A DNA stretch of 64,000 nucleotides from Pegoplata infirma (taxonomy: Eukaryota > Arthropoda > Insecta > Diptera > Anthomyiidae). Both the position numbers and the translations under genes were made by a program. The notes under the pieces were generated by a model. It was not told the DNA's origin, did not search any database, and was given only the letters and a program-made list of their open reading frames with translations. Shown here piece after piece: positions 22,960-34,184 of the stretch. Location of the stretch: positions 100,838,778 to 100,902,777 of the forward strand of contig OY992536.1 of NCBI GenBank assembly GCA_963921195.1, given 5' to 3'. Each line of letters begins with the position of its first letter. The stretch's first letter is position 1.

Positions 22960-24660
22960 ATAAATTTCCTCGCAATTAGCTCCTTCACTGGCCATCGGCA
23001 GGTATTCCGAAACGACCCCACAGAAATTTTGAACTGGAAGCAGCTTTTGGAAAGGAATCACGAGGCAAAGAGCGAATCCAAACTAGTCACAGTTTAGATT
23101 ACTCTTTAGTAGCACAGATAAAGAGCTATTAAGACGCAGTAAAATCATATATCTATTCAGTGCTGAATGAAGCACTCTTTGTAGAGTTTATTTAAGAGCA
23201 ATAAAGATGTAAGAAAATCTTGTATTTTTCTCCAAAATTTTTTTTGATGTTGAAGATGTCAAAAAAAATTATGTATGTGTAAAATTTTATCAACAAAGAA
23301 TTTTAATTAGAAGTTTTAAAAAAATATCTGAACAAAAAATTCTCAAGGGCGCTCAAGAGTTCTTTCGATGCGCAATGATATACTAAAAAAGAGACTGTGG
23401 TTCCAAAATCTCGAATTATTTTTACTAGGAAAGTTCGAAAGTTTTTAATTTTATTTCTTAAAAATAACATTTTTTGTATCTAAAATGTAAATTTCAAAAG
23501 ATTTTTTTAAGGCGTGACTAGACGAGAGAGAAATCCCCTAGATTTAAAGTAAAAAACAACTCTATGGTAACTTTCAAAATTGGAATGTCAAATAAAATTT
23601 TATTATATATTTTTTATTTACTTTAATTCGTTTTCCAATCTACAAATTATTGACTAAATGTGCGAAAACAAATAATAATATATTGAATATGGTAAGCAAA
23701 AACAAGTATTAAAGAAATTAGATTTGACACAACAATTTTAAAGTCAAAAGTACTATATTCCCACAGAGTTGTGTTTTTCTTTAAATCTAGGGATTTTCTT
23801 TTCCGTCTAAACGCGCCTTTAAAGATATTGTAACTCAAATTATTTAAGAAATTCGATTAATCGTAATCGCGATTAACGGCAATTTTTTTAATCGTAATCA
23901 CGATTATGAAATATCTCGATTATTTGCAAACTCTAATCATAAATTGTCTATTAATCATTATTATTCTTTTTATCACAATAAAAATATTAATTATAGTCAT
24001 TAATAATTTGTTAATTTTAAAACTTTTAAATCAAATGTTTTTATAAAATTAATGGGAAATTTAATATTCATTGTTGCACAATGTTTATATTTATTTGTGC
24101 ATTTTATAAATAAACAAATATTAAAAAAAAACTAACAAAAACAAAAACATATTAGTAAAGTTATTGTTTAATTTTCTGTTTATTTTAATATAAATTGAAA
24201 GTAATTTATTATAGCCATTTACCAAACTAATGATATTTTTTCTAAAAAAATACAAACTACTAATGGTAGTTTTTTTATAAAACTAATTAACTTAATCCCA
24301 GCAAAATTCATTTGAAAATCCATTAATAAACATTATTTTAAAATACAGTTTATTAATATTAAAAATTATAGCTTAAAGTTGAACTAAAATATTTAAATAG
24401 TTCAGGTTTTTAAAAAAACCATATTATAAAATATATACAATTTTAATTACAGCCTGTCGCACTAATTGCGATTAAGCAGTAGTCTTATGCCTGCAACTGT
24501 TAAATTTAAATAATGTTAAACTCATTTCATAACTGTCTTGATAAATTATTCCTCATTTCAATAAGTATTTATCTTATTTCCAGTATATTTAATAGCTTTT
24601 AAAAAATGTTTAAATAAACATTTATTTTCTTGTATTGTTTTTTTTTATTAAAATGCAGTT
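22960..24660. other. Gene-free stretch across an element end
   Basis: 22960-23240 is less AT-rich and partly matches 60240-60310, so it belongs to the host element. 23240-23840 and 23945-24660 are AT-rich with no recognisable feature. Confidence 0.6.
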
Positions 24661-24665
24661 ATTTG

Positions 24666-25192
24666 TATACCCTCCACAGTATGGTGATATACTCACTATG
24701 TCATTCCGTGTGTAACGCATCAAAATTTCGGACTAGGACCCAAAAAAGTATGTAGGTATATAATTGATCCATGATCGGTTCTGAGACATTCTATGAAATG
24801 TAAATAAAAGAGCTACTTTGGCGCGAATATGGTCTAAGGCACGTTAAGTTCATAAATGGGCAAAATCCGACAAAGGGCAAAAAAAGACCAAAACAAACCT
24901 CTGAAAAACCCGATTTTATTTTTTTTTTTATGAAAGTGAAGCAATTTAATATCAGAAGAAGTTCCAAGTCCTGCACTTTGACCCAGGGTTTCAAAAATGT
25001 ATTTTTTTCGACCGATACGATAAAATTTTAACAATTAAGTGCAAAAAGCATAATAAATTAATTTTTGAACATTTATCGTGAGATAAAAGGTTAAGTGGGA
25101 TCCAAATGCATCCCACTGCCCCTTCCACAAAACGCCCCTGTCAATCTTTTTTAAATTATTTTTTACATACTGTAGGGTATAAAAGACTTGTT
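24666..25192 (+). mobile_element. TACCCTCC-family element, short subfamily
   Basis: Starts TATACCCTCCACAGTATGG and runs to TGTAGGGTATAAAAGACTTG. It keeps GTCATTCCGTGTGTAACGC, CACGTTAAGTTCATAAATGG and GGGCAAAATCCGACAAAGG, in the order of the 14697 copy. The GTCCGTC tract is deleted. Confidence 0.78.
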
Positions 25193-25882
25193 CTTTTTTT
25201 GTCATTAATAAACAAATGATCATGAAATTTAATCCTTTTTTTATTTAAATGAAAAAAAAAACTCCACTTGTCGTGAGCATAAATTTAAAATCAATTTAAC
25301 AAGAAAAATTATTTTATTGACATCGTAAAAGTTTTTTTTTTTACTGTTATTATTACAATCAAAAGATCCTTATTGTGCTGTTTTGATTAATAATAAAAAA
25401 ATTTAATGCAGAAAACACAATACAATAAATACATAAGAATTTTTTAATGTACACTTAAAGAAATTTTGAGAATTAAAAAGATATATGTTAAAAAAATTAA
25501 TTTTTAAATAAAGTATTTTTTACACCGTCCGACAAATTTAAAATTTTGGCTGTACACATGAACCAGACCAAAAAATTCTGAGAGTATTGCCGAAAAAAAT
25601 ACCCGTGTCTTCCAGTTTTTCTAGATACATTCGCGTTTTGGCGAAAAATGAAAAAAAAATATTTTTTTTTGCACTATAGAAAAAAATGCAATTCAGTCAT
25701 AAAGTGGGTATTAAAATAACATTCCCGTGTGACTCCGGTTTTTTTAACCAATTCGCGTTTTTCCCAAAAATGCAAACAAAATATGATGTTAAATTGTGTT
25801 TCCCAAAAGAAGTATGAAATAAATTGACAAAAATTAGTATATATAGTACTGAGAACAATAGTGTTAATAGATGTCTTCAGTA

Positions 25883-26627
25883 CACACAAAAAAAACTTTG
25901 GCAAATTACTAGGAAAAGTCTCGTAATCCCATTTAACCAATATATGACAGTTTTTCTCGTTTTTTAACAAATCGAAATTTAAATTTTTTTGTAATTTTAC
26001 AATTTTATTTGTAATTTTACAAATTTTCAAGAAAATTTTACAAAAAAAATCTAGTAAATTCACTAGAATTCCTTGTAATTTTAATTGCGCCAAAAAACTG
26101 TAAATTTACAATTTTATTGGTAAAAAGCTTGTAAAATTACAAAATTATTGGTAAAAAGCTTGTAAATTTACTACACTCAAAATAATTCTACAGTAAAAGG
26201 TTTAGTAAGTGATATTGTACCAAAATCTACTAATTGGTTACTAATTTTAGTATCTTCAAAGTACTAACATTAGTAATTTTTACTGGTTTTTACTAATATT
26301 AGTTAAAAATTTTAGTATTGGTTACCAATTTCTGCACTAGGTCCTTTTGGACTAAAATTAGTTAAATTTTTAGTATTGAATACCCACGTTTTTTTTTTGG
26401 GTGTAGGAATTCTCGTAAAATAGGAGGTTGCAAAAAATCTAGTAAAATTACGAAACCTCTTTGTAAATTCTATCGTGTCAAAAAATTTGTATATTTACAA
26501 TTTTATTGGTAAAAACCTTGGAAAGTTACAAAATTATTGGTAAAAATCTTGTAAAATTACAAGGAATTTTTGTCAAATAGGAGGTAGCAAACAAAAAAAG
26601 TTTTTCAAGGTTTTTTTCTTTTGAGTG
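25883..26627. mobile_element. CACTCAAAA-family TA-flanked element
   Basis: Flanked by TA (25881-25882, 26628-26629). Starts CACACAAAAAAAACTTTGGC and ends TTTTCTTTTGAGTG. It contains ACTAGGAAAAGTCTCGTAAT, CCCATTTAACCAATATATGA and many TTGTAAAATTACAA palindromes. It is interrupted at 26172 by another TA-inserting element. Confidence 0.8.
26174..26403. mobile_element. 230-bp TA-flanked MITE nested in a related MITE
   Basis: CACTCAAAATAATTCTACAG at the left, GGGTG at the right, TA on both sides (26172-26173, 26404-26405). Removing it with one TA gives TTTACTAGGAATTCTCG, which matches the uninterrupted relative near 15405-15425. The TA duplication is therefore supported by an empty site. Confidence 0.85.
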
Positions 26628-27120
26628 TAAAATTTAATGGCGGTTCTTTTCTTGGGAAAATTAACCCTCTATCTCCTATTTTAAGGGGTCATTTTTGTCC
26701 TTATTTCAAATACTCTTCTAGAAAATCTTTAAATCGTGCGTTTAAAGGGTTAAAATGTTACACAAAAATGTTTAGCATCAAATTTTATTAAGGGTTGTCA
26801 AAGATCAAAAGTTCGTGGGATGTTAGTATTTTCGGCCCTACTTTCAGAATTTGTCGGTTTGGTCCATGTGTACAAAAGTGTGTCGGACGGTGTTACAAGT
26901 GAGTTTTGTCTAAGAGACAATGGACCTTATTTAGTTTTAATGTTTTATTCCTGTTTTACCCAATTTTTTTTTTTTTCATCATTCAACTTTTTTTTGTCCC
27001 CAACGCAAAATGTAAAGTAAATATAATGCTAAAAACATTTACATTTTTTTAAATATATACAAAATTTTTTTGATAAATTTGAATTTGAGATCTTCGAAAG
27101 TGGTTAAAATTAAAAAAAAA

Positions 27121-28107
27121 AACAAGTAGAAAAGTTAAATTCGACTTTGCCGAATCTATGAATACCCTCCACAATGCATTTTTTAATGGATAGTACATTT
27201 TTTAACGTGAAAAAAATAACAATTTTGATTAGAAATATTTTATTTTGAGTAAAAAACTATTTTTTTGTCATTTAAAAAAAAATACTAATTTTTTTTTGAG
27301 TGTAAATTTTTTTTCGAGTGTAATGTTTTTTTTACTGTAAAAATATTTCTGAGCGAATGCACGTACGTATGTACACAAATATTGTCATTTTTTGTAAAAA
27401 AAAAACTAAATTTTTTTTAGTGTAAAATTTTTTTTGAGTGTAAAATTTTTTTCGAAAGTAATTTTTAAGTTACCAATGCTTTTAAAACTAAACAAGTTTA
27501 AAAAGCATTGCTTTAAAATTAAACAAGTTTGAAAAGCATTGTTTAGTTACCACCAATGCTTTTAAAACTTGTTAAACATGTGGCATTTTAGATGAAACTA
27601 ATCTGAAATTCAGGGTTTTGCTTATAAATTTTGAACCACTGAACCGATTGAGCTGAAATTAAATACCAAACAGATCTGGGGTACACCAAAAATATATGTC
27701 AAGCTTCAGCAGTCTCATTATTGTCTTTCGAAAGTTATCGTGTTTTTTATCTCGTAAATTCGCGAAACACCCTTGCCGAAATTTTTTCTTTTGCTCATAA
27801 CTTTTGAAACACTGGACCGATTTGGCTGGATTGCAATACCAACCTGACCAGGTAAATGACCAATATATATGCCAAACTTCAGTAGCCTCTGTAAAGTCTT
27901 TCAAAAGTTAGCGTGTTTTCTGCGGACGTCCGTAGAAAACACGCAGACAGACAGACGGACGGACTGACGGACATCGCTAGATCGACTTAAAATCGATCGA
28001 GGATCATAAATATATATACTTTGTGGGGTCCTAGACCAATATTTCGAGGTGTTACAAACGAAATGACAAACTTATATATACCCTCTACCACTAGAGTGGA
28101 GGGTATA
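27121..28107 (-). mobile_element. TACCCTCC-family element, long subfamily, minus strand
   Basis: Reverse-complement equivalent of 42025-43017: AACAAGTAGAAAAGTTAAAT, TCGACTTTGCCGAATC and ATACCCTCCACAATGC at one end, CACTAGAGTGGAGGGTATA at the other. It contains TTTGAACCACTGAACCGATT, ACCTGACCAGGTAAATGACC, an ACAGACAGACGGACGG tract and TCGACTTAAAATCGATCGAG. The outer end folds as TATACCCTC/GAGGGTATA. No transposase, so it is probably a non-autonomous DNA element. Confidence 0.85.
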
Positions 28108-29124
28108 AAAATACAAATTTGACACACCTCTTTTTTCTCTCAACTCTTTGTCTACAGTTAAAAAGTTTTTGATCTGACTAGTTTAGGATATGATCTTTCG
28201 CCGGGACTATATGCTTGGCAATTTCGAGATTTCCAAGTCAATATATTTACGTTTTCCTTAAATCAATACTTTTTACCGGTCTTCAAGTATACCGATCGAC
28301 TCAGAATCACTTTTTGATTTAATTTATCAATGTCTGTTCGCCCGTAAAACGAAACGGACCAGTTCACGTATAGCTTATTGTGTGTGATTTCTATACTAAT
28401 TAAAGATATAACAAGAGATCGATTCAATCGGTCCATGTTTTGACTTGGGACCCATTTTCCGGAAACATTGGCTTACGGTATTATATGGTCGGTCTTAATC
28501 GATTTCGTAGGTTTTTTTTAATTTTTTACAATTTTCTATTGAAATATTTTTTAAAACTTTTTTTATACAATTTCAGCTATTCGATCCCGCAATCAACGAT
28601 ATTCTGGCCATACATTGATAAAAACATGTTTTTTATATTTGTTTGGATAAATTTTTTTTTCTCAAAAAATATCCCACAAATCAGGTAAAAACAAATAATT
28701 TTTCATTTAAAAATACAAAGAGTTTGAAAAAATTAACATACAAAAATTATTAACAATTAGAAGAATAATCATTTATTTTTACTTATAGAACAAAAATAAT
28801 ATACTTTAAAAAAATAAATGTTAATTAAAGTCTTTTTTTAATGATGTTATATTTATCTCAGATTCTAATAATTTTTTTGAACAAAGATTTTTTTTTAAAT
28901 TTATAAGAATTTGAAATATATTTTTTAGAAAAAAATTTTCAGAGTCTTAGAATTTTTCTATGAAATAAATATCTAGAATTTAACACCCTTTTGTAGGAAA
29001 AAAAATCATTGAAATGTCTTAAAATCTGATCGTTTTATGGAAAAATATTTTTTAAAATCTGATAATATGAGTATTTTTCTTCAAGTGTATTCTGCAATTT
29101 ATATTATAAACAAAATGATAAATT
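28108..29124. other. Gene-free stretch
   Basis: 28140-28480 holds a decayed TACCCTCC-like segment (ATACCGATCGACTCAG, TGTCTGTTCGCCCG). The words GGGACCCATTTTCCGGAAA are shared in inverted form with 40125-40150. 28850-29090 holds weak 35-bp satellite remnants. No gene. Confidence 0.6.
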
Positions 29125-29635
29125 CCCGAGTAAAAAAGTTTTTTATATAAATTTATATAATTATATAAAATTTGATAAAATTATATATAAATATATAAAA
29201 TTATATAAAGAAGTTTTTGTTTTCAAAAAATTTGATAAAATTATGTAAATTTATATATAATTTGATAAAATTATATGAAATTATATCCGAATTTTTTTTA
29301 TATAAAATTTTATCAAATCTTATATAATTTTATATAATTTTATAAAATTTTATCAAATTATATATAATTTGATATAATTTTATAAAATTTTATATAAAAC
29401 AAATTTTGATATAATTATATATAATTTGATAAAATTATATATAATTTTATCTAATTTTATAAAATTTTATCAAATTATATATAATTAGATATAATTTTAT
29501 AAAATTTTATATAAAAAAAATTCGGATATAATTATATATAATTTTATCAAATTATATATAATTTTATCAAATGTATATAGTTATATATAATTTTATCAAA
29601 TTATATATAATTATATATAAACTTTTTTACTCGGG
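29125..29635. mobile_element. CCCGAGTAAAAAAGTT fold-back MITE, copy 1
   Basis: Ends CCCGAGTAAAAAAGTTTTTT and, inverted, CCCGAGTAAAAAAGTTTATA, flanked by TT on both sides. The whole interior is AT-only palindromic text (TATAAAATTTTATCAAATTA). Confidence 0.82.
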
Positions 29636-29639
29636 TTAT

Positions 29640-30484
29640 TTTAATTTACGAGTATGTGGGAATAAATTTATTTATCATTTTAACATTTCTTAAGATTCCA
29701 TTTGAAAATATTTTATTACATTATTTATTGTTAATAATAACAATAAGTTTTATAAATTTATGTATGTGATTGAAGTAACATTTATGGTTGGTTCTTTTAG
29801 GAATGAATATATTAATTAAATGGCATATTTTATGTTTGATTTGTTTAACATTTTTAAAAAACAACTCTAATGAAGTTACTAGAAAAACAGATGTTTTAGA
29901 TTATAACAGCTAATCTTTAATTACAAAGTCCAATGAAATATTATTTTTAAGAGAATAAAACTGAGCATTACACTATTTAAAATACATTTCCTCCATTAAC
30001 TTGATATTTTTTAACCCAAAAAATAGGCAGCAAAATCTAATAAATTTATTGCACCTTAAAGTATGCTTCAAAAATTTAACAAAATATTAGAGACAAGATT
30101 TAGACAAAAACAGGATGAGTAAAAAAACCTTGAAGCGATAAAGATTTAGTAATTCCATTTGTTTTTATTGAAAATCAATGAAAAAACACAGCTAAATTTA
30201 AATTAATAAATGAAATATTTAGTATCTTCATATGATAATTCTTACCTTCAAATTTGAAGGTTTGTAAGGCCCTTAAGGCCTTTAACCATAAATAATTTCA
30301 AAAATACAATAAAAAGAGATTGTTTAACTGTTTTATTGTGTTAAATATTTTAATGTTTTATGCTTAAAATTACATGCATAAATTACAACATTTTATTAAC
30401 AATGGATATTTAATTCTTGAGTGTATATTAAATAAATGTAATGATTAAATTAACTTGTTTTTTTTCAGTCTAAAATATATTACT
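29640..30484. other. Gene-free AT-rich stretch
   Basis: Ordinary AT-rich DNA left of the retrotransposon tail. No terminal repeats and no supportable ORF. Confidence 0.6.
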
Positions 30485-30590
30485 GTAGGTTAGGTTAGGT
30501 TAGGTTGTAAGTGGCTGCTGACGTTTTACGTCAACACACGTAGACTCTGAGGTCCATTGTGATACCACGGGATCGTAATAGGTTTCCCTA

Positions 30591-33500
30591 CTAGTCCCTG
30601 TCGTTAAACCAGTTTGAGCTTCTTATGAAACTCCTTAGATGTTGAATTTTGACATCCGACAAATCTGAAAGATCGTACAGCTCCCTAGATCCCAGTGAAG
30701 CAAGTCGCTGACCAGAAAGTGCCGGGCAATTGCAAATAAAGTGTTCGATAGTTTCCAACTCCTCTTCATCCATGCAACTTCGGCAAAAGTCATTCGACGG
30801 CACATTTAACCGCTCTGCGTGCTTCCCTATAAGACAGTGTCCGGTAATTATAGAAACCACCGTTGAAATCTCTCCTCTTGGAAGCGATATCAGCTCACTT
30901 GTGCGCCCCTGATTAAGAGAAGGCCAAATCAGTCGTGTTGTCTCACACGTCCATCCATTTGCCCATCTTTGATTAGTCTCCGTCGCAGAACAAAGCCGTA
31001 GGTTTTGCTTGCAAGTTTCTAGAGGCGTACCAACACATTCCAATTCTGTTGGAACCTGTAAGGTAGTTCCTAGTCTTGCAAGCTCATCGGCTTTGCAATT
31101 CCCTGGAATGTCTCTGTGCCCTGGGACCCATATGAGTCGTATGTTAAACTGCTTGGCCATCTCATTTAAAGACGTGCGGCAGTTAAGGGCAGATCTTGTT
31201 TTCAGAAACATTGAATCCAGGGACTTGACCGCGGCTTGACTGTCAGTATAGATGTTGACTGCGGTTGTAGACAAGACATTGCAGCTCAACCAGTCAGCCA
31301 CTTCTTTTATTGCCAGCATCTCTGCCTGGTAAACACTGCAATGATCTGGCAATCTACGAGCCAGGCTCAACCCAAGCTCTTCCGAATAGACTCCAAAGCC
31401 CACTTGTTCGTGCAGCCTCGATCCATCTGTGTAAAAATTTATGGTAGCTCCACTACCCGGAGTATCCCCCATCCAAGACTCCCTGGATGGTATCATAGTG
31501 GTAAAGTGGCGCTCAAAGAGGCTCAAAGAGGGAGCACAGTCCACATTTTGTGGTATTGTTATCTTTTTCAAGATTGCGCTATGGCCACAATCACTGCTCC
31601 TCCATTGCAGCGTGCTATTAAGTCGAATTGCCGATGCAGCCGCATACTGCCTACCCAATATGTCCAAGGGTATCAGGTGAAGGAGGATTTCTAATGCAGC
31701 CGTAGGTGTAGTACGAAGAGCACCAGTGATGCACATTGACGCCATTCTCTGTACCTTCGTGATAAAGACAAAGTTCGCTTTTGTTTCCAAAGCAGGCCAC
31801 CAGACAATGATTCCATACAGCAAAATTGGACGCACCACTGCTGTATAGATCCAATGAACGACTTGAGGGCTAAAACCCCATCGTTTTCCAATGGCCCTTT
31901 TACAGGAATACAAAGCAATCGTTGCTTTTCTCACCCGTTCCTCAATATTACGCCTGAAATTCAGCTTCCTATCTAGAAATACTCCAAGATACTTGGCTCC
32001 ATCTGAGAAGGTGATTTCAGTACCGTCCAGAGAAATAGGATCAAAAGCAGGAATCTTATTTTTCCTTGTAAACAAAACAAGCTCTGTTTTACTAGGATTA
32101 ACTCCTAGGCCACAGTCTCTTGCCCATTTAGACAGATCTTTCAGAGAACCCTGAAGAATGTCCCGCAATGTTGGCAGATGCTTCCCCTTTACCGCTATCG
32201 CGACATCGTCAGCATATGCGATAACATGACAACCACGTGCTTCTAGAGATAGTAGCATTGAATTCAGTGCCAGGTTCCAAAGAAGCGGCGAAAGAACACC
32301 TCCTTGTGGTGTGCCCCTATTGACAAATCGAGATATGACGGACGCTCCCAATTCAGACGTTATACGTCTATTGGCAAGTAGGTTTTCCACCATTAAAACG
32401 ATTTCACGCTTTACTCCCAGACCAGACAATGCCAATATTATCGATTCTGGAATGACATTATTAAAAGCCCCCTCAATATCAAGAAAGGCCACCATAGTGT
32501 ACTCCTTTACCGAAAGCGATCTCTCGATGGTACCAACGAGCTCATGAAGAGCTGTTTCCGTTGATCGTCCCTTGCTGTATGCATGTTGCTTTGTCGAAAG
32601 CAACCTCGGGTCAATCACTCTACGCAAATATGAGTCTATCATTCGTTCCATTGTCTTTAACAAAAAAGAAGACAGACTAATTGGTCTGAAATCCTTCGGA
32701 GCTGTGTGGGAACTTTTCCCAGCCTTCGGGATAAATACGACTCTGGTATCCCTCCATTTTAAAGGAATATACGACCAGTTGATGCATGCTGTGTATAGAT
32801 TATACAGCAACGGGGCTATATAGTCCAACACTTGCTGCAACTCAGCCGGGATTATACCATCAGGTCCCGGAGATTTATAGGGCCTGAAGCTTTTTATCGC
32901 CCAGATTAATGTTGGCATATTTATTATTTCCGAAGCAATTTCAGATGCTTGGGCGTCAGAACGTTCCAAAGCTTGAAACGGCGTCATGGAATTGCCCGGA
33001 AAATGCGTGTTTAAAAGGAGATCCAGCGACTCTCCACTGGAGGAAGACCACACCCCATTAGGATCTTTCAGGTATCCTAGGGTGCAAGGAGAAGAAGCCA
33101 GAACCTTGCGCAGCCTGGATGCCTCAGAAACGTCTTCTATGTTTCCACAGAAGTTTTTCCAAGAATCACATTTGGCATTTCTGATCATCTTTTTATAACT
33201 CTTAAGTTGCAGCCTGTATGCAGACCAGTCCTCGTCCGCTCTTGAAAATTTAGCCTTATTAAAGAGCTTTCTGCAGGAATCTCTGCTCGTCTGCAACTCA
33301 TTTGACCACCAAGGTGGCTTTTTTTTCCCTCTAGGCTTTGCAGAAGGGCAAGACGCATCCAGGCACCTATTACAAACATTTGTTATATGGTCAACCAGAC
33401 AGTCAATTTCCGCTAAACTATGCGGTTCAGATAGGGGTACTTCATCCAAAAGCAAAGAAAAAGTCTCCCTATATTTCACCCAGTTTGTTCTTCTCAGATT

Positions 33501-34184
33501 TCTAGAGACTGTCTCAACCGGGGCACGCTCCCTGAGTAAAAACTCAATGTACCGATGATCTGAGAAAGAATGCTCTTCCAAAACTCTCCAGTCATCAATT
33601 CTATCAGACAATGTATCTGATACAAGTGTTACGTCAAGAACCTCTTGCCGCGTACTTGTAACGAAAGTTGGTTCACTACCCTTGTTACAAATATACAGGT
33701 TAGTGCTTAACAAAAACTCCAAAAGTGATTCGCCTCTATCATTTGTGTCTGTACTACCCCATATCGAATGATGTGCATTAGCATCACAGCACACTAGTAA
33801 CTGGTGTCCCCTAGATTCAGACTCCCGAATCAGACCGCCAACCTTCTCCGGGAGTATTGGCCCCGGATTAGGAAAATACGCAGAGGCGAGCCAAATAGAT
33901 TTCCCATGAAGCTCTAAGCTAGCCGCTGTAACATCCATATCACTAAAAGTTGATAAAAAGAATATATTTAAGCCATTTTTCGCCAAGATGCAGGCTCTTG
34001 GTGAGCCCTCACCTTTGGCAACCATCAACTTAAACCCAGGGGTCTTCAATCCGCAAACCCTGCCACCCCGCACCCAGGGCTCTTGGATAAAAACCAAGTC
34101 AACTGCTCCTGTCGTCAGGCGCAGCAATAGTGCAGCTGAGGCTGCCTTACAGTGATGGAGGTTTATTTGTAGGAACCGCAACAT
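30591..34184 (-). CDS. Retrotransposon ORF2: endonuclease, reverse transcriptase, RNase H
   Basis: Cuts target DNA and reverse-transcribes the element RNA. The open frame extends up to 34322, but the likely start is Met47 at 34184 (MLRFLQINLHHC), 38 bp inside ORF1. In 1243-residue numbering: AP endonuclease 50-260 (QINLHH 52-57, Glu81 in IQEPW, Asp180 in CCDANAHH, SDHRYI 254-259); reverse transcriptase about 480-790 (SPGPDG 484-489, FLDIEGAF 613-620, GTPQGGVLSP 670-679, catalytic YADD 703-706); RNase H about 960-1085 (Asp966 in YTDGS, Glu1001, Asp1027 in YTDSQ, His1069, Asp1079). A C-terminal CCHC motif is Cys1180-x2-Cys1183-x10-His1194-x4-Cys1199. All expected catalytic residues are present with no stop or frameshift, so it may be recently active. 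The domain set fits LOA, I or related clades; the clade was not tested. Confidence 0.95.
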   Translation of the reverse strand: MLRFLQINLHHCKAASAALLLRLTTGAVDLVFIQEPWVRGGRVCGLKTPGFKLMVAKGEGSPRACILAKNGLNIFFLSTFSDMDVTAASLELHGKSIWLASAYFPNPGPILPEKVGGLIRESESRGHQLLVCCDANAHHSIWGSTDTNDRGESLLEFLLSTNLYICNKGSEPTFVTSTRQEVLDVTLVSDTLSDRIDDWRVLEEHSFSDHRYIEFLLRERAPVETVSRNLRRTNWVKYRETFSLLLDEVPLSEPHSLAEIDCLVDHITNVCNRCLDASCPSAKPRGKKKPPWWSNELQTSRDSCRKLFNKAKFSRADEDWSAYRLQLKSYKKMIRNAKCDSWKNFCGNIEDVSEASRLRKVLASSPCTLGYLKDPNGVWSSSSGESLDLLLNTHFPGNSMTPFQALERSDAQASEIASEIINMPTLIWAIKSFRPYKSPGPDGIIPAELQQVLDYIAPLLYNLYTACINWSYIPLKWRDTRVVFIPKAGKSSHTAPKDFRPISLSSFLLKTMERMIDSYLRRVIDPRLLSTKQHAYSKGRSTETALHELVGTIERSLSVKEYTMVAFLDIEGAFNNVIPESIILALSGLGVKREIVLMVENLLANRRITSELGASVISRFVNRGTPQGGVLSPLLWNLALNSMLLSLEARGCHVIAYADDVAIAVKGKHLPTLRDILQGSLKDLSKWARDCGLGVNPSKTELVLFTRKNKIPAFDPISLDGTEITFSDGAKYLGVFLDRKLNFRRNIEERVRKATIALYSCKRAIGKRWGFSPQVVHWIYTAVVRPILLYGIIVWWPALETKANFVFITKVQRMASMCITGALRTTPTAALEILLHLIPLDILGRQYAAASAIRLNSTLQWRSSDCGHSAILKKITIPQNVDCAPSLSLFERHFTTMIPSRESWMGDTPGSGATINFYTDGSRLHEQVGFGVYSEELGLSLARRLPDHCSVYQAEMLAIKEVADWLSCNVLSTTAVNIYTDSQAAVKSLDSMFLKTRSALNCRTSLNEMAKQFNIRLIWVPGHRDIPGNCKADELARLGTTLQVPTELECVGTPLETCKQNLRLCSATETNQRWANGWTCETTRLIWPSLNQGRTSELISLPRGEISTVVSIITGHCLIGKHAERLNVPSNDFCRSCMDEEELETIEHFICNCPALSGQRLASLGSRELYDLSDLSDVKIQHLRSFIRSSNWFNDRD

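Larger units (their letters stand above)
19711..23935. mobile_element. TIR element with 9-bp target duplication, host of a Helitron-like insert
   Basis: Starts TAGAGTTCGCAAAACGATTA and ends, read inverted, TAGAGTTTGCAAATAATCGA. It is flanked by a perfect direct repeat ATCATAAAT (19702-19710 and 23936-23944), or 8 bp if one end base is counted in the element, which would fit hAT. Subterminal CGTAATCGCGATTAATCG words occur at both ends (19737-19810, 23850-23905). The interior is split at 20290/20291 by another element. A partial relative without that insert is at 60130-60310. No intact transposase is seen. Confidence 0.78.
25523..26892. mobile_element. CACCGTCCGAC-ended TIR element
   Basis: Starts CACCGTCCGACAAATT and ends, inverted, CACCGTCCGACACACTT. 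Inverted similarity continues for about 75 bp (TGTACACATGAACCAGACC against TGTACACATGGACCAAACC). A 3-bp direct repeat TTA flanks it. CAC...GTG ends with a 3-bp duplication would fit CMC/CACTA-like elements, but this is tentative. It hosts the nested element at 25883-26627. A single related end (CACCGTCCAACAG) is near 54836. Confidence 0.7.

Noticed and set aside
25674..26093. 139-codon minus-strand frame
   Set aside because: It crosses the border of a nested MITE, so it is a chance frame in AT-rich DNA.
30485..30507. Interstitial telomere from TTAGG repeats
   Set aside because: Only about four units, and they sit exactly at the 3' end of a LINE, as in the second LINE at 37106.
31236..31694. 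152-codon plus-strand frame
   Set aside because: Antisense shadow of the LINE ORF2.
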